Below are positions 1 to 10,865 of a stretch of DNA of 64,000 nucleotides, one piece after another. This DNA comes from Oxalobacteraceae bacterium OTU3CINTB1 (lineage in GTDB: Bacteria; Pseudomonadota; Gammaproteobacteria; Burkholderiales; Burkholderiaceae_D). A program made the translations under genes and the position numbers. The stretch lies in the NCBI GenBank assembly GCA_024123955.1, contig CP099652.1, positions 5,704,001 through 5,768,000 on the forward strand. The letters run 5' to 3'. Position 1 is the first letter of the stretch. Every line of letters starts with the position of its first letter. The notes beneath the pieces were generated by a model, which saw nothing but the letters and a program-made list of their open reading frames with translations, did not search any database and had not been told where the DNA came from.

Positions 1-96
1 ACACGCGGCGGCCATATGGGACCGATCACCCATGGCGACGCGATCAACCCCACCATCGCCGCGTTCCTGCGCGGTGAAGACCTGGCCCAAGGCTGA
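1..96 (+). CDS. C-terminal end of an alpha/beta hydrolase (partial)
   Basis: Only the last 31 codons are in the window, open at the left edge and ending with TGA at 94-96. The tail contains GGHMGPITH followed by NPTIAAFL, the usual end of an alpha/beta-hydrolase in which the catalytic His lies in a G-H-M-G-P context and a last helix follows. The stop is one base before the ATG at 98, so the two genes are probably co-transcribed and translationally coupled. Substrate unknown. Frame choice rests on the family-like ending and the tight junction. Confidence 0.6.
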   Translation, partial: TRGGHMGPITHGDAINPTIAAFLRGEDLAQG

Positions 97-97
97 C

Positions 98-967
98 ATG
101 CAAAATAACCTCCCATCGCGCGGCGCGGCCTCGCTCCTTCAACGCGGCCTGCTGGCACTGGCGTTCAGCGCCGCTGCCGTCCTGTCGCATGCCGCTGTCA
201 AGCCGGTGACGGTGGCGCCCGAGGTCACTGGCGAATGGGTCACGCCCGACGGCGCATGGGACGGCCGGACCGTGTTGCTGCTGCACGGCTTCGCCGACGA
301 CCTGAATGGCGCCGGGGACCTGAGCAAACGCATGTCGACCAAGCTGGCGCAAGTGGGTATCGCCTCGCTGCGCATCAACTTCCGTGGCGAAGGCGCGCGC
401 ATGCGCAGCGAAATCGACTCGACGCTCGACACCCGGATCGCCGACACCGAGGCCGCGTATGCGTTCCTGCAAAAGCAGCCCGGCGTCAAGATCGCGCACA
501 GCGCGGTGCTGGGCTGGAGTTTGGGCGGCGCCACAGCCATGCTCGTGGGTGGAAAGCATCCCGAATGGTTCCGCAGCATGGTGCTGTGGTCCACGCCGAG
601 CGGGGATATTTACAAGTACATGATGTCGAAGCCGACGGCGCAGAAGGCTGTGCGGGACGGCGTGGCATCGGAGGTGGTGCCAGGCTGGAAAACCATCGTC
701 ACCAAGCGCGAGTTCTACGAGAGCTTCAAGGGCGTGGACCTGGACAAATCGCTGGCCAGGTATCCGGGCGCGTTTTTGACCGTCCGTGGCAGCAAGGACT
801 ACCTGCCGCAGCGTGATTTCGACTTGATCCGCATCGCGCCGGGCAAGCCCGCGCAAGCGGAAATGATCGACGGCGCGGATCACGTATTCAACGTGTTCGA
901 GGCCGGAAGCCCGGCGGCTCAGCGCCTGATCGATCTCACCGCCGCGTGGCTCGCAAAAACCCTGTAA
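98..967 (+). CDS. Secreted alpha/beta hydrolase
   Basis: A 289-residue protein. I start at ATG 98 because it gives a clean Sec signal peptide (basic MQNNLPSRG start, hydrophobic LLALAFSAAAVLSHAA core); the frame stays open to position 32, but that extension reads through the end of the preceding hydrolase. The fold markers are LLLHGF near residue 47, the nucleophile elbow GWSLGG, and a late D-G-A-D-H as the catalytic His region. Probably a periplasmic esterase or peptidase-like hydrolase; the substrate cannot be told. It runs opposite to the xyloglucan operon, converging on it with a REP-like palindrome between. Confidence 0.8.
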   Translation: MQNNLPSRGAASLLQRGLLALAFSAAAVLSHAAVKPVTVAPEVTGEWVTPDGAWDGRTVLLLHGFADDLNGAGDLSKRMSTKLAQVGIASLRINFRGEGARMRSEIDSTLDTRIADTEAAYAFLQKQPGVKIAHSAVLGWSLGGATAMLVGGKHPEWFRSMVLWSTPSGDIYKYMMSKPTAQKAVRDGVASEVVPGWKTIVTKREFYESFKGVDLDKSLARYPGAFLTVRGSKDYLPQRDFDLIRIAPGKPAQAEMIDGADHVFNVFEAGSPAAQRLIDLTAAWLAKTL

Positions 968-975
968 CGACGGCG

Positions 976-1081
976 GGGGTCAAGTCTGACATTCGGACAC
1001 GAGCACATCCTTGAGCGCCCCGCATCCTTCATGCCTGGAGCCATACCTATCAGCTCGTGTCCGAATGTCAGACTTGACCCC
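976..1081. repeat. REP/BIME-like perfect inverted repeat
   Basis: Two perfect 29-bp arms (976-1004 and 1053-1081) enclose a 48-bp spacer. Each arm begins at its outer end with GGGGTCAAGTCTGACATTCG. The same outer end, GGGTCAAGTCTGACA, recurs alone at 35650-35664, so this is a dispersed family. It lies between two converging genes and could act as a bidirectional terminator or mRNA-stabilising structure for the GH2 and hydrolase transcripts. Similar palindromes are mobilised by RAYT transposases; no RAYT gene is in the window. Confidence 0.85.
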
Positions 1082-1091
1082 GATAGGTTTT

Positions 1092-3863
1092 CTAGTCACC
1101 TACGACGATATCGATCGTATTTTCCAGCCAGATCCCCAGGTTGGGCGTGCGGCCGCGCTGCGCCGACGGTCCCAGTTCATGCGGCGGGTGGAACTTGGTC
1201 CCAATCGGCAGGATCGCGTTCAGGAACGAGATATCCCCCGGCGGGAAATCAATGTGCGTGGCCTTCGGCTCGAAGCCTTCGCCGCTGGCCTCCCTTGGCG
1301 TGAAGAGCCGCAGCGCGATGTCCTCGCTGTGATTGATGAACGTGATCGGCAGGTTGTTGGTCGCCAGCTTTGCCCAGTAGACCTTGTCGTGGAAGCCCTT
1401 GAACTCTGGATAGTTCCAAGACAGGCCAGTGATGGTGTCGTTGTAGTCCTTCTGCCATACGTCGAACTCCACGCCCTGCGTGCGATTTTTCCACACGCGA
1501 TAAGGACCACGTCCCAGCCAGCGCATCGAATTCACCTGCGCGTCCGGATAATCGAAGGTCACGCCCAACGCATCGGCGGGTTTGCCACCTTCCATGTTGT
1601 ACGCGTAGTTGACGCTCAAGGTGCCGGCGGCATTGAGGCGCCAGTTCACCTTGCGCAGATTGCCCGTATATTCGGCTTGGACAAGCACGTCGTTGCCATC
1701 GCGCCGCGCGGCGATGCGCTTCAACGTCGCGGCGCCCGCCACCAGGCGCGGGCCGTTCGTCAGCGGCACAATCGTATCTCCCTTCTTCAGCGCACGCAGA
1801 TAGCCCGTGCTCTTGTCGATGACGGCGCTTAGCGCGCCGGCCTTCAGCTCGAAGCCGTCGCCCGCCTCCGTCAACGTGGCCGCGCTTGACGCCGCGGCCA
1901 CCGGTTGCATGCGCTGCGCCACCTGCTGCGCGCTGGCGATCATCCACGACCATGTGTAGATCTCGCGGCCGCCGCGGTCCGTCGCCGTGAAGTACAAGGC
2001 ATCCTGCTGCGCCCAGTCGGCCGGCAAGGCGATGCTGGTGGTGCCGCGCATGCCGGCGGCGACATCGGGCGCCTTTGCACTGCCCTTGGCTACAACCTTA
2101 TGGCCTGTCTCGCTGCCGAACTTCACCAACTGCCAACTCAACTTCACCTGATTCAGATTGGAGATATCGTAGCGATTCTCCAGCGTGATCTTGCCGTCGA
2201 AGGTAGGTGGCAGGAAGGCCATCTCCGACAACGGCAGGTACACCGGCGTCCAGATCTTCTTCACGGCGAAGAAGCTGCCCTCCTTCTCGCGGTAAGGCCC
2301 GACGATGCCGTCCGGCGCCAGATTGCCGGCGACGTCGATGGCGCCATTCTTATCGTCGCGAACGATACCCTCGTCGGCGAAAGCCCAGATAAAGCCCCCG
2401 GCGCTCAGCGGATTGGCCAGCATATCCTTCCACCAGTCGTCCAGGCTCGCGCCGGCGCCGCCGTCGTACAGCCCATGCAGGAACTCCGTCGGCATGAAGA
2501 CATCGCGTCCATGGAACAGCGAGGTGGCGCAGCAGTCATAGGTCGGATAGTGCGCGGTATCGATGCCGCCGTAATTCGCCCATGGATGGATGACGGGACG
2601 CTTTTGCGTGTCCCACTCCGGATACAGCTTGTCCAGATCCAGATTGAACCCGCCCTCGTTACCGTTGGCCCAAAAGACGATCGACGGGTGGTGCTGGTCG
2701 CGCGTGACCAGTTCCTTCACCAGCGGCGTCGAGACATCGGTGTCGTAGAATTTCTGCCAGCCGGTCAACTCGTCGATCACATACAAACCCACTTCATCGG
2801 CGACATCGAGGAAATGCGGGTCCGGCGGATAATGGGACATCCGCACCGCGTTCATATTCATTTCCTTCATCAGCTTCGCGTCCTGGTAGCTCAGCGCCTT
2901 GCTGCTGGCGCGGCCCGACGTCGGCCAGATCGTGTGCCGGTTCGATCCTTTGAAACGCACCTTGTAGCCGTTGACATACACGCCATCGCGCGGCCGCAGT
3001 TCGATGGTGCGGAAGCCGATGGTCTTGCTCACTTCATGCACCACCTTCCTGCCGCTGACCAGCTGGAAGTTGACCTTGTAGCGTTGTGGATTCTCGGCCG
3101 ACCAGGGCGTCACCTTCGCCACGTTGCCGCTGACGTGGGCCTTACCGCCGACGACATGCGCGCTCATTTCCTTGCCAAGCGCCTTGCCATCCAAAGTGGT
3201 CACGCGCGCGACCACCTTGCCGTCCGGCTGGCCGGCCAGGAAGACATCGGCACTGAAATCGCCGTTGTGGCGCGCATCGAGGCTGATGCGGTCGATATTC
3301 TCCAGCGGTTTGGCCTCCAGCCACACGGGCCTGTAGATCCCGCTGAACAGCCAGTAGTCCGAGCTACGCTCCGCGCGGTTGACCGATTTATTGGCGGAGT
3401 AGCGGTTGACCGTCACCTCCAGCTGGTTGCCCTGCCCCGGCTTCAGCAACTTGGAGATATCGTAGCGGAATTCATAAAAGCCGCCCTGATGGACGGCGCC
3501 CGCAGGCTGTCCGTTGATCTTCACCAGCGTATCGGTCATCGAGGCGCCGAACACGATATCGATTTGCTTGCCCTGCCAGTTGGCCGGCACCTCGAACTGG
3601 TGGCGGTAGATGCCGGTGGTGTCCGGCGCCGGGTCTTTTTCCCAGTCGTTGAAATAGCGGTAGGTGCCGAAGCCCTCCATCTCCCAGTTCGACGGCACCG
3701 GTATGGTCTTCCACGCGCCGCTATTGCGCCCGCCGTTGACCATGAACTCCCAGTCGACACGATGGTCCTTGTCGGTGCCGCTCAAATACCTTGTCTGCGT
3801 ACCTTCCGCAAAAGCCAGTCCGCTCAATGCCAGCAGCAGCGTTCCAAGGACCTGTCGCATCAT
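1092..3863 (-). CDS. GH2 beta-galactosidase, secreted
   Basis: A 923-residue glycoside hydrolase family 2 enzyme. Order: signal peptide (about 1-20), N-terminal sugar-binding jelly roll with [10 protein letters not shown] and [10 protein letters not shown], Ig-like domain, then the TIM barrel. VRMSHYPP is typical of GH2; NEGG in [10 protein letters not shown] gives the acid/base (about E403), and MPTEF gives the nucleophile (about E460). The frame is open much further upstream, but ATG at 3863 overlaps the stop of the GH95 gene as ATGA and has GGGAG eight bases before it. Last gene of the operon. It probably removes beta-galactosyl groups from imported oligosaccharides in the periplasm, duplicating or complementing the GH35; a beta-glucuronidase or mannosidase role is less likely from context. 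Confidence 0.88.
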   Translation of the reverse strand: MMRQVLGTLLLALSGLAFAEGTQTRYLSGTDKDHRVDWEFMVNGGRNSGAWKTIPVPSNWEMEGFGTYRYFNDWEKDPAPDTTGIYRHQFEVPANWQGKQIDIVFGASMTDTLVKINGQPAGAVHQGGFYEFRYDISKLLKPGQGNQLEVTVNRYSANKSVNRAERSSDYWLFSGIYRPVWLEAKPLENIDRISLDARHNGDFSADVFLAGQPDGKVVARVTTLDGKALGKEMSAHVVGGKAHVSGNVAKVTPWSAENPQRYKVNFQLVSGRKVVHEVSKTIGFRTIELRPRDGVYVNGYKVRFKGSNRHTIWPTSGRASSKALSYQDAKLMKEMNMNAVRMSHYPPDPHFLDVADEVGLYVIDELTGWQKFYDTDVSTPLVKELVTRDQHHPSIVFWANGNEGGFNLDLDKLYPEWDTQKRPVIHPWANYGGIDTAHYPTYDCCATSLFHGRDVFMPTEFLHGLYDGGAGASLDDWWKDMLANPLSAGGFIWAFADEGIVRDDKNGAIDVAGNLAPDGIVGPYREKEGSFFAVKKIWTPVYLPLSEMAFLPPTFDGKITLENRYDISNLNQVKLSWQLVKFGSETGHKVVAKGSAKAPDVAAGMRGTTSIALPADWAQQDALYFTATDRGGREIYTWSWMIASAQQVAQRMQPVAAASSAATLTEAGDGFELKAGALSAVIDKSTGYLRALKKGDTIVPLTNGPRLVAGAATLKRIAARRDGNDVLVQAEYTGNLRKVNWRLNAAGTLSVNYAYNMEGGKPADALGVTFDYPDAQVNSMRWLGRGPYRVWKNRTQGVEFDVWQKDYNDTITGLSWNYPEFKGFHDKVYWAKLATNNLPITFINHSEDIALRLFTPREASGEGFEPKATHIDFPPGDISFLNAILPIGTKFHPPHELGPSAQRGRTPNLGIWLENTIDIVVGD

Positions 3864-6208
3864 AGTTTTTCTCCCAGACGTTTGCTCTCCCCGACCTTGA
3901 GGTTGAGCGGAATGACCTTGTCGCCGTAACGTACCTTGCCGGCGCCCTCGCCCGCCGTGCGGCGTATCGTCGCCGAAGCCAGCTTGCCGTTCTTCCATGC
4001 CAGATCGACCTCGTAGCCGCCGCGCGCGCGCAAGCCCTTGACCGAGCCGGTGCCCCATGCCGAAGGCAGCGCCGGCAGCAAGTGCAGCTCGCCCGTCTGC
4101 GATTGCAGCAGCATTTCGCAAATCGCCGCGGTCGCGCCGAAGTTACCGTCGATCTGGAACGGTGGATGCGCATCGAACATGTTGGCGTAGGTGCCGCCGG
4201 CGTTGTTCGACTCCGTGCCCTGGCCGCTCTGTTGCGCGGCGCGCGCGCCGGGTTTCGCCAGCTGCCCGCGCAGCATCTTGTACGCCCGATCGCCATCCAG
4301 CAGGCGCGCCCAGAAAGCCGTCTTCCACGCCATCGACCAGCCGGTGCCGGCGTCGCCACGGCTCTCCAGCGACTTGCGGGCGGCTGCCGCCAGCTCGGGC
4401 GTTTTGGTCGGCGAGATCTGACGGCCCGGGAAGACGCCAAACAAGTGCGACACGTGGCGATGCGTGTCGCCCGGTTTATCCAGCACCGGATCGCTCTTCT
4501 TCTCCTCCATCCATTCCAGCAGCTGCCCCCAGCTGCCGATGCGCGGCGCAGCCAGCCTGTCGCGCAAGCCCGCTATCTGGTCGCGGAACCCAGTATCGCC
4601 CAGGACATCCGCCGCATCGACGGTATTGTTGAACAGGTCCCAGATGATAGCCTGGTCGTAGGTCACACCGTCCTCGATCGGGCCATGCTCCGGCGACCAG
4701 CCCAGCGGCGCGACCAGGCGGCCGTCGGGCAGCACCTTCAGATAGTCCTGCCAGAACGCGACCGCCTCCTTCATCACCGGATACGCCACCTCGCGCAGAT
4801 ACGTCTTGTCCTGCGTGTACGCGTAGTGTTCCCAGAAGTGCTGGGCATACCAGGCGTTGCCGGTCTTGTTCCAGATGTAGCCCATGGCGCCGAACGGATT
4901 GGACTCGGTACGCAAGGTCCAGCCGCGCACCGGCTTGCCGGCCGCGCTGACGAAGGTTTCCTCCTTCTGCACCGCCTCGCCGCTCAGGTCCGGCGCGGCC
5001 ATCACCACCGAGGACGGATCGGCGATCGCCTTGGCCGCCGTGTCGGCGATCAACTGGCGGTACACCGGCGCCACGCCCTGCACGAAGTTCAGGAAAGGCA
5101 GCGCGTGTTCCGACAGGTTGGCCGGTTCGGCCGGCCAGTAGTTCATCTGGACGTTGATGTTGGTGTGGTAGTCCGAGCGCCATGGCGGCGTCGGGTTGTT
5201 GTTCCACAGCCCTTGCAGATTGGCCGGCAGCGAACCGCGCGAGCTGGAGATCAGCAGGTAGCGGCCGTACTGGAAGAACTGCGCCTCCAGCTCCGGGTCC
5301 CTGCCCTCGGTGGTATAGGTCTCGATGCGCTGGTCGGTCGGCAGCGCGCGCCGCGCCGCCGTGGCCGCGCCGAAGTCCACGCCGACGCGGTTGAACTGCG
5401 CCTGGAAATCCTTGCGGTGTTCCGCCAGCAGCGAAGGCCACGGACGCGCCGCCGCGCCCACCTGCGCCGACAGGCGCGCCAGCGGATGCCCGCCCTGGAA
5501 CTTCTTCGCCGCATCGAGCACGTAGCTGGTACCCGCGCCGAGTATCAGGGTCACCGCGTCGCAGCCGGTGAAGGTGATCTTGTTGCCGTCGATGGCGATG
5601 GCGCCGCCCTCGTTTTGCACCTGCACCTGGCTGGCGTAGTCCATCGCGTTCGACGACGGATCGCCCTTGCCGCGCATCGACCCGGTGGCGACGATGCGGT
5701 TGCCCAGCGCGTTGATCTGCGCGCCGTGCGCGTCGGTCAGTTCGATCGAACCAGTGTACTGCCCGCGCTTGTCGGCCGTCAGCCGCACCGCGATCACCTG
5801 TGCCGGATAACTGGCGAAGGCTTCGCGCTTGAACTTCACGCCCTTGTGCGTGTAGCTGACGCTGTGCAGGCTCTGGCCGATATCGAGCCGGCGCGAATAA
5901 TCGGTGGTGGCCTGGTCATGCCCAGGCAGGTTCACATACACGTCGCCGAACGGCTGGTAGGAACCCATCACCTTGTCGTCGCCGGTCCATAGCGTGATGT
6001 CGTTGAACTGGATGCGCTCGCGCGCCAGCTGGCCGAAGATCATTGCGCCGATACGGCCGTTACCGATCGGCAGCGCTTCGCGCTCCCAACCCTCCGGCGT
6101 ATCGGGCGCCGGCTGTTTGTAGCGCAGCGTCAGATCCGGGGCCGCCGCCGCCGCGACGACGACCAGGGCCGATGAGAAAAACAATGTGGAGCGCAGCAGA
6201 ATTTTCAT
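3860..6208 (-). CDS. GH95 alpha-L-fucosidase, secreted
   Basis: A 782-residue GH95 enzyme, matching family length. Signal peptide [20 protein letters not shown], then the N-terminal beta domain beginning [26 protein letters not shown], a GH95 signature. In the helical barrel [14 protein letters not shown] holds the Asn pair (about N350 and N352), SPEHGP the catalytic Glu (about E507), and IDGNFGATA the Asp that in this family activates the Asn/water pair. It removes alpha-1,2-L-fucose from galactose on fucosylated xyloglucan side chains. Start 6208 gives the signal peptide; the longer frame to 6271 does not. Eighty-eight bases separate it from GH31 upstream and it overlaps GH2 by 4 bases. Confidence 0.93.
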   Translation of the reverse strand: MKILLRSTLFFSSALVVVAAAAAPDLTLRYKQPAPDTPEGWEREALPIGNGRIGAMIFGQLARERIQFNDITLWTGDDKVMGSYQPFGDVYVNLPGHDQATTDYSRRLDIGQSLHSVSYTHKGVKFKREAFASYPAQVIAVRLTADKRGQYTGSIELTDAHGAQINALGNRIVATGSMRGKGDPSSNAMDYASQVQVQNEGGAIAIDGNKITFTGCDAVTLILGAGTSYVLDAAKKFQGGHPLARLSAQVGAAARPWPSLLAEHRKDFQAQFNRVGVDFGAATAARRALPTDQRIETYTTEGRDPELEAQFFQYGRYLLISSSRGSLPANLQGLWNNNPTPPWRSDYHTNINVQMNYWPAEPANLSEHALPFLNFVQGVAPVYRQLIADTAAKAIADPSSVVMAAPDLSGEAVQKEETFVSAAGKPVRGWTLRTESNPFGAMGYIWNKTGNAWYAQHFWEHYAYTQDKTYLREVAYPVMKEAVAFWQDYLKVLPDGRLVAPLGWSPEHGPIEDGVTYDQAIIWDLFNNTVDAADVLGDTGFRDQIAGLRDRLAAPRIGSWGQLLEWMEEKKSDPVLDKPGDTHRHVSHLFGVFPGRQISPTKTPELAAAARKSLESRGDAGTGWSMAWKTAFWARLLDGDRAYKMLRGQLAKPGARAAQQSGQGTESNNAGGTYANMFDAHPPFQIDGNFGATAAICEMLLQSQTGELHLLPALPSAWGTGSVKGLRARGGYEVDLAWKNGKLASATIRRTAGEGAGKVRYGDKVIPLNLKVGESKRLGEKL

Positions 6209-6296
6209 GAATATTGTCTTGTGAAGCGAAACAAAAACGGCGGAGGCGGCATGTACCGCCCCCGCCGTCATCGAGGAACCATCGTCAGCGCGGAAA

Positions 6297-9173
6297 TCAG
6301 CGTTTGACGGTGACCGCCTTGCCTTCGTAGCTCACCGTCTTGTCGGCGGCATCAAAGTTATCCGAGCTCGATACGCCGGCCTTGATGAAGCGTACCTTGA
6401 ACTCACGCTTGGCGACCATGCCCTTGTACTGGCCAACGCGCTCGCCGATGGTGACGGTGCCGGTCTTGTCGTTGTAGCTCAGCGGAATACGCGAGAACTC
6501 GTTGCGCAGGTACGCATTCGACACGCCGTCATCCTCGTACAGGCTGAATTTGCCGTCCGCGCCGGTGTAGATGTTCAGCGTGATCGGCGCGTCCGGTTTC
6601 TCGTCGACGTACTGGGTCACAGGACCCATCGGCAGGATCGCGCCGGCTTTCACCAGCAGCGGCATACGGGTCTCCGGCGCCTTGATCGAGGTCCTGGTGC
6701 CGCCCTTGTGCACTTCGCCGGTATAGAAGTCATACCAGTTCGCGCCCTTCGGCATGTAGACGTCGCGCTCGCGGCCACCGTACACATATACCGGAGCGAC
6801 CATCAGGTTGTGGCCGAACAGGTATTGGTCCTTGATGTTCTTGACCGCGTCGTCTTTCGGGAAGTCCATCACCAGACCGCGCATGATGGTGCCCGAGTCG
6901 TAGTGGGTGGTCGCCGCCGTCGAGTAAATATAAGGCATCAGGCGATAACGCAGCTTGTCGTACCAGACCATCGAGTCGCGCATCGGCGAGCCTTCAGGCG
7001 AGATCTCGTGGATTTCGCGCTTGACCACTTCGCCGTGGGAGCGGAACAGCGGCGACAACGCGCCGAACTGCCACCAGCGCAGATTCAGCTCGCGCCATTC
7101 CTTCATGTCCTCCGGATTGGCGACGGCCGCGCCGACCACGCGGTTTTCCTGCGCGGTGCCGGTGGCGCCGACCTGGTAACGCGCTTCCTGCGCGTAGCCG
7201 CCGATATCGTGCGTCCAGTTCGGGATCCCCGACATCGAGATGCTCACGCCGGCCGAGATCTGGTCGTACAGGTTGTTCCAGCGGCTGACGGTGTCGCCGC
7301 TCCACAGCGCGGTGGCGTTGCGCTGGATACCCGCGAAACCGGAACGCGACAGGATGAACTGGCGCTTGTCCGGCTGGTCGCCCTTCAGGCCTTGGTAGAA
7401 GCCCTCGGTATGCACCAGGCTATACGGATTGAAGGTGACTTCGCCGGCGCCGTAGACGGTCGGTCCGATCAGCTTCTTGAAGTCCTCCAGGCGGGTGTTC
7501 GACAGCACGTCAGGCTCGGTATTGTCCATCCACCAGGCGTCGAAGCCCAGGTCGACCAGCTTGGACTTCATCTGGCGGTAGTACATCTCGCGCGCGCCCT
7601 TGGTGTACGGATCGTAGTGGCTGTTCTTGTAGCCAGGGCCAACCCAGTCAAGATCGCCGTTTTCGACGTTCTTGGTCCACATGTAGCCCTTCGATTCGAG
7701 CTCCTTGTAGTTGGCGGTGTTCGAGTAGAACTTGCCCCAGATCGAAATCATGATGCGGGCGTTGTTCTTATGGACCTCGTCGACCAAACCTTTAGGATCG
7801 GGGAAGCGCTGTTTGTCGAAGTCGTGCGAGCCCCAGCCGTCTTGCGGCCAGTAGAACCAGTCCTGCACCATGTTATCGACCGGCCAGCCCTGCTTGCGGT
7901 ACTCCTTCAACACGCCGAGCAGCTGCTCCTGCGTCTCGTAGCGCTGGCGCGACTGCCACAGGCCGTAGGCCCACTTCGGCATCATCGGCGCCTGGCCCGT
8001 CAGGTGACGGTAGCCGGCGATGACGTTGTCGATGCTGGTCTCGCCGTTGACGACGTAGTAGTTGATGCTCTGCGCGACTTCCGACGAGAAGGTCAGCGAA
8101 TGGCGCTCAGGCGCAGGCAGCGGATCATTGTGGGTCATGGCGATCATGCCGCCCGACGGTTTCCATTCCAGTTGCAGCTTGACCGGTTTGCCCGCTTCGA
8201 ACTTCTGCTCGAAGTTGTGGTACCACGGATTCCAGCCCTGGCGCCACACGTCCATGACTTCCTTGCCGTCCATGGTCAGCTTGGCGTAGTCCGACGAATA
8301 CATCTGCATCTTGTGCACGCCGGCCTTGTCGGACGTCAGCGTACCTTCCCACACCACCTTGACGCCGGTAGCCTTCTTCGGATCGCCCAGTTCCTTCGGC
8401 CAGTTCTCGGCCACGTCCTTCAGGTACTGGTAATCGATGTCCTTTTCCTGGCGCGTCAGCACCAGTTTGTCGTCGACGTAGTAGCGTGCGGTCAGGCCGC
8501 CGGCCTTGCCTTCGGCGTCGACCAGTTTCAGGTCGCGGCTCAGGAAGCCGTATGGCTTGGCGTCGCCGAAGCGCGAGATCGAATTGTTATCCCACAAAAC
8601 ACCGTAGTTCTTGTCCGAGACCACGAACGGCACGGCGATGACCATATTGTGCTGCATCAGCAGCACGTCTTCGCCGTTCAGGTTCATCTGGCCGTTCTGG
8701 TGCTGGCCCAAGCCGTAGTAGGCGTCCTTGGTGCCGTGGTTGAAGCCCTGCTTGACCGCCATGAACGGCTTACCGCCGACATCGACCGGGTCCATGCTTT
8801 CCGAGGCCTGGCTCAGGAAAGCCTTGCCGGCCGCGTTGAAGAACTGCACCTGGCCGGTCGCCAGCGACACCGCCACGGAGATTTTCTTGGCCTTGAGCGT
8901 GACCTTGTCCTTGCCAGACGACGTGACGCTGAAGATACCGCTAACAGGTGCGGCCACCGTCATCAGCGATGGCGTGAGCTCCTTGCCTTCCTTGTCGGTC
9001 TTGACGACGTGGATGATATTGTCGCTCATGACTTCCAGGCGCACTTCCTTGGCGCCGGAATCGGGCTTGACCACCACGCCGGTGGAGGTTTTTTCAAACG
9101 TGCCGGCCAGGGCCTGGCCGGACATCATCACCGCCAGGCACGAAGCCGCCGGTACTATCGCTTTGAATCGCAT
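6297..9173 (-). CDS. GH31 alpha-xylosidase with PA14 insertion, secreted
   Basis: A 958-residue protein: signal peptide (about 1-23), GH31 N-terminal beta-sandwich, then an inserted PA14-like domain (about 225-355, including [25 protein letters not shown] and [11 protein letters not shown]), then the (beta/alpha)8 barrel. [11 protein letters not shown] carries the nucleophile (about D550), and [11 protein letters not shown] the acid/base (about D627). The PA14 insertion is the architecture of the Cellvibrio Xyl31A xyloglucan alpha-xylosidase, where it helps recognise long oligosaccharides. It would release xylose from the non-reducing end of xyloglucan oligosaccharides in the periplasm, feeding the xylose importer encoded nearby. 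AGGAGAT precedes the ATG. Confidence 0.94.
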   Translation of the reverse strand: MRFKAIVPAASCLAVMMSGQALAGTFEKTSTGVVVKPDSGAKEVRLEVMSDNIIHVVKTDKEGKELTPSLMTVAAPVSGIFSVTSSGKDKVTLKAKKISVAVSLATGQVQFFNAAGKAFLSQASESMDPVDVGGKPFMAVKQGFNHGTKDAYYGLGQHQNGQMNLNGEDVLLMQHNMVIAVPFVVSDKNYGVLWDNNSISRFGDAKPYGFLSRDLKLVDAEGKAGGLTARYYVDDKLVLTRQEKDIDYQYLKDVAENWPKELGDPKKATGVKVVWEGTLTSDKAGVHKMQMYSSDYAKLTMDGKEVMDVWRQGWNPWYHNFEQKFEAGKPVKLQLEWKPSGGMIAMTHNDPLPAPERHSLTFSSEVAQSINYYVVNGETSIDNVIAGYRHLTGQAPMMPKWAYGLWQSRQRYETQEQLLGVLKEYRKQGWPVDNMVQDWFYWPQDGWGSHDFDKQRFPDPKGLVDEVHKNNARIMISIWGKFYSNTANYKELESKGYMWTKNVENGDLDWVGPGYKNSHYDPYTKGAREMYYRQMKSKLVDLGFDAWWMDNTEPDVLSNTRLEDFKKLIGPTVYGAGEVTFNPYSLVHTEGFYQGLKGDQPDKRQFILSRSGFAGIQRNATALWSGDTVSRWNNLYDQISAGVSISMSGIPNWTHDIGGYAQEARYQVGATGTAQENRVVGAAVANPEDMKEWRELNLRWWQFGALSPLFRSHGEVVKREIHEISPEGSPMRDSMVWYDKLRYRLMPYIYSTAATTHYDSGTIMRGLVMDFPKDDAVKNIKDQYLFGHNLMVAPVYVYGGRERDVYMPKGANWYDFYTGEVHKGGTRTSIKAPETRMPLLVKAGAILPMGPVTQYVDEKPDAPITLNIYTGADGKFSLYEDDGVSNAYLRNEFSRIPLSYNDKTGTVTIGERVGQYKGMVAKREFKVRFIKAGVSSSDNFDAADKTVSYEGKAVTVKR

Positions 9174-9197
9174 GTTCTCTATCTCCTGTTTTTATAC

Positions 9198-10844
9198 TCA
9201 GTACGTTCCGACTTTGACCTTCAACACCACCGGCTTGCCGGTCAGATTGAGGCCGTAGTCCGTCTGGTCGCCGTTCCAGTTGCGCTCCATGATCCATTTA
9301 CCGGATGGATCATAGTACCCTTCCTCGACGCGCGCCCACATGGTTGGTTTGCCGTCCGCGTTGTCGATCTTCACGCGCGCATGCTGGCCGACGATGATGA
9401 ACTCATTGTCGGCGATCTGCGCGATCGCCACGCCACCGTTGGGCTTCTCGGTGCCGGCCGGCAGGTCCTTCACTTCCTTGAAATACTCACGTTCGCCGAA
9501 CTGCCATTCGCGGAACGAGATCGTGCCTTTCCAACCCTTCATCGCGATGGTCTGCGGCGCGCGGTCGTCGCCCTCGGCCACGCCGTAGGTGCGGCCCTCG
9601 AAGGCCCACTTGGACCACTGGCGCTCCATCGGCCGGAAGGCCGAATAAATGCGACCATATGGCTCGACCATCGTTTTATCGGTGGCCTTGTGACCGAGCG
9701 GGAAATTGCTGTAGTCCGCGTAGTCGATGCCGAACGGCGAGAAGTTGATCGCGCCGCGGCCCAGCACGAGATAGGCATAGCGTACGTATTCGGCGGCGTT
9801 GCTCATCTCCGGCACGGCCAGCGGATTGTCCGGACGCTGGAACTTGTCAAGCGTGGCGGCGAACTTCTTCGAATCCGGGCTGTAGATGTCCGGCGCGGCG
9901 AAGTCGATCGCCGGCGCGGCGGCCTTGTAGATATCGATCACGTCGAAGGTCGGGCCGCCGCTGGCGAAGTTCTTGTTCCACGGCTTGACCGGCTCCTCGA
10001 GCGAATCGCGGATCGAGTTATTGACGTACATCGGCAAGTTGTACACCGCGCGTCCCGCCTTGGCGATGTCGCCGATGTAGCTGGCGATCGAATACGCGTG
10101 GAAGTACTCGTCGGCGTAGTCGCCGTAGACCTGTTTCCAGGTGCCGCTGGCGGCCAGCGCCACCGGCGATTTCTTACGCTTCAATACCGCCTCGGGCACC
10201 GGCGAATTGAACGCCGCTTCGGCTTTCGGGCCGTAGTCGCGCGCGTAACCGTAGGTGCCCACTTCGTTCTGAACCTGCATCATGATGACGGTGCGGTGCG
10301 CCTCGTCGATCTTTTTGATGTGCGTCATCAGCGCGACAAACGCCTTCTTGTCGGCCTTCAGGGTTTCCTCGCCTTGCGGCGACAGGCAGTAAATCGGCTT
10401 GCCTTCCTTGTCCAGCATGCGCGGGAAGCGTGCGTTGTTAAACTTGACCCACTCCGGCGCATAATTGGCACCGGTGTTTTTCCAGGTGCCGAACCACAGC
10501 AGCACCAGGCGCACCTTGTTCTTGCGCGCCTCGGCCACCAGCGTATCGACGTAGCTGAAATCGAACTTGCCTTCCACCTGCTCGATCTGCTCCCATGCGA
10601 CCGGGATCTCGAGGGTGTTGGCGTTCATGTCCTTGATCGCCGCCCACACCTTGTTCAGTGCCAGCGGATAGTTACTCGAATTCTGCGCCTGCCCGCCGAA
10701 CATGACAAAAGGCGCGCCGTCCACCATCAAGGCGTGACGGCCATCCTTTTGCACCAGTTCGGGGATAGGCGCGGCCGCCGCGCCAGCTGCGGCCAACATA
10801 ACAAAACTAAAGGAGCTTACAAGCTGGCGGGCGGTAATCTTCAT
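9198..10844 (-). CDS. GH35 beta-galactosidase (DUF5597 type), secreted
   Basis: A 548-residue protein with a signal peptide (about 1-25). MVDGAPFVMFGGQAQNSS and NTLEIPVAWEQIE are typical of the bacterial xyloglucan GH35 subgroup. QVQNEVGTYG carries the acid/base (about E194) and LAVPEMSNAAEY the nucleophile (about E346). A C-terminal beta domain follows (KGTISFREWQFGERE). It removes beta-1,2-galactose from xyloglucan side chains so that GH31 can reach the xylose. Twenty-one bases downstream of the TonB receptor and 24 bases upstream of GH31, so clearly one operon. Confidence 0.93.
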   Translation of the reverse strand: MKITARQLVSSFSFVMLAAAGAAAAPIPELVQKDGRHALMVDGAPFVMFGGQAQNSSNYPLALNKVWAAIKDMNANTLEIPVAWEQIEQVEGKFDFSYVDTLVAEARKNKVRLVLLWFGTWKNTGANYAPEWVKFNNARFPRMLDKEGKPIYCLSPQGEETLKADKKAFVALMTHIKKIDEAHRTVIMMQVQNEVGTYGYARDYGPKAEAAFNSPVPEAVLKRKKSPVALAASGTWKQVYGDYADEYFHAYSIASYIGDIAKAGRAVYNLPMYVNNSIRDSLEEPVKPWNKNFASGGPTFDVIDIYKAAAPAIDFAAPDIYSPDSKKFAATLDKFQRPDNPLAVPEMSNAAEYVRYAYLVLGRGAINFSPFGIDYADYSNFPLGHKATDKTMVEPYGRIYSAFRPMERQWSKWAFEGRTYGVAEGDDRAPQTIAMKGWKGTISFREWQFGEREYFKEVKDLPAGTEKPNGGVAIAQIADNEFIIVGQHARVKIDNADGKPTMWARVEEGYYDPSGKWIMERNWNGDQTDYGLNLTGKPVVLKVKVGTY

Positions 10845-10865
10845 GCGGTCTAGCCTTTCCTCGTA

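Noticed and set aside
6708..10853. Open frame of 1381 codons on the plus strand opposite GH31 and GH35
   Set aside because: The minus strand carries two clear glycosidase genes with catalytic motifs; the plus frame has no family look and results from high GC at third positions. The same holds for other long antisense frames such as 1905-3929, 4082-5992, 15121-16989, 18174-20246, 20017-22017 and 23854-26793.
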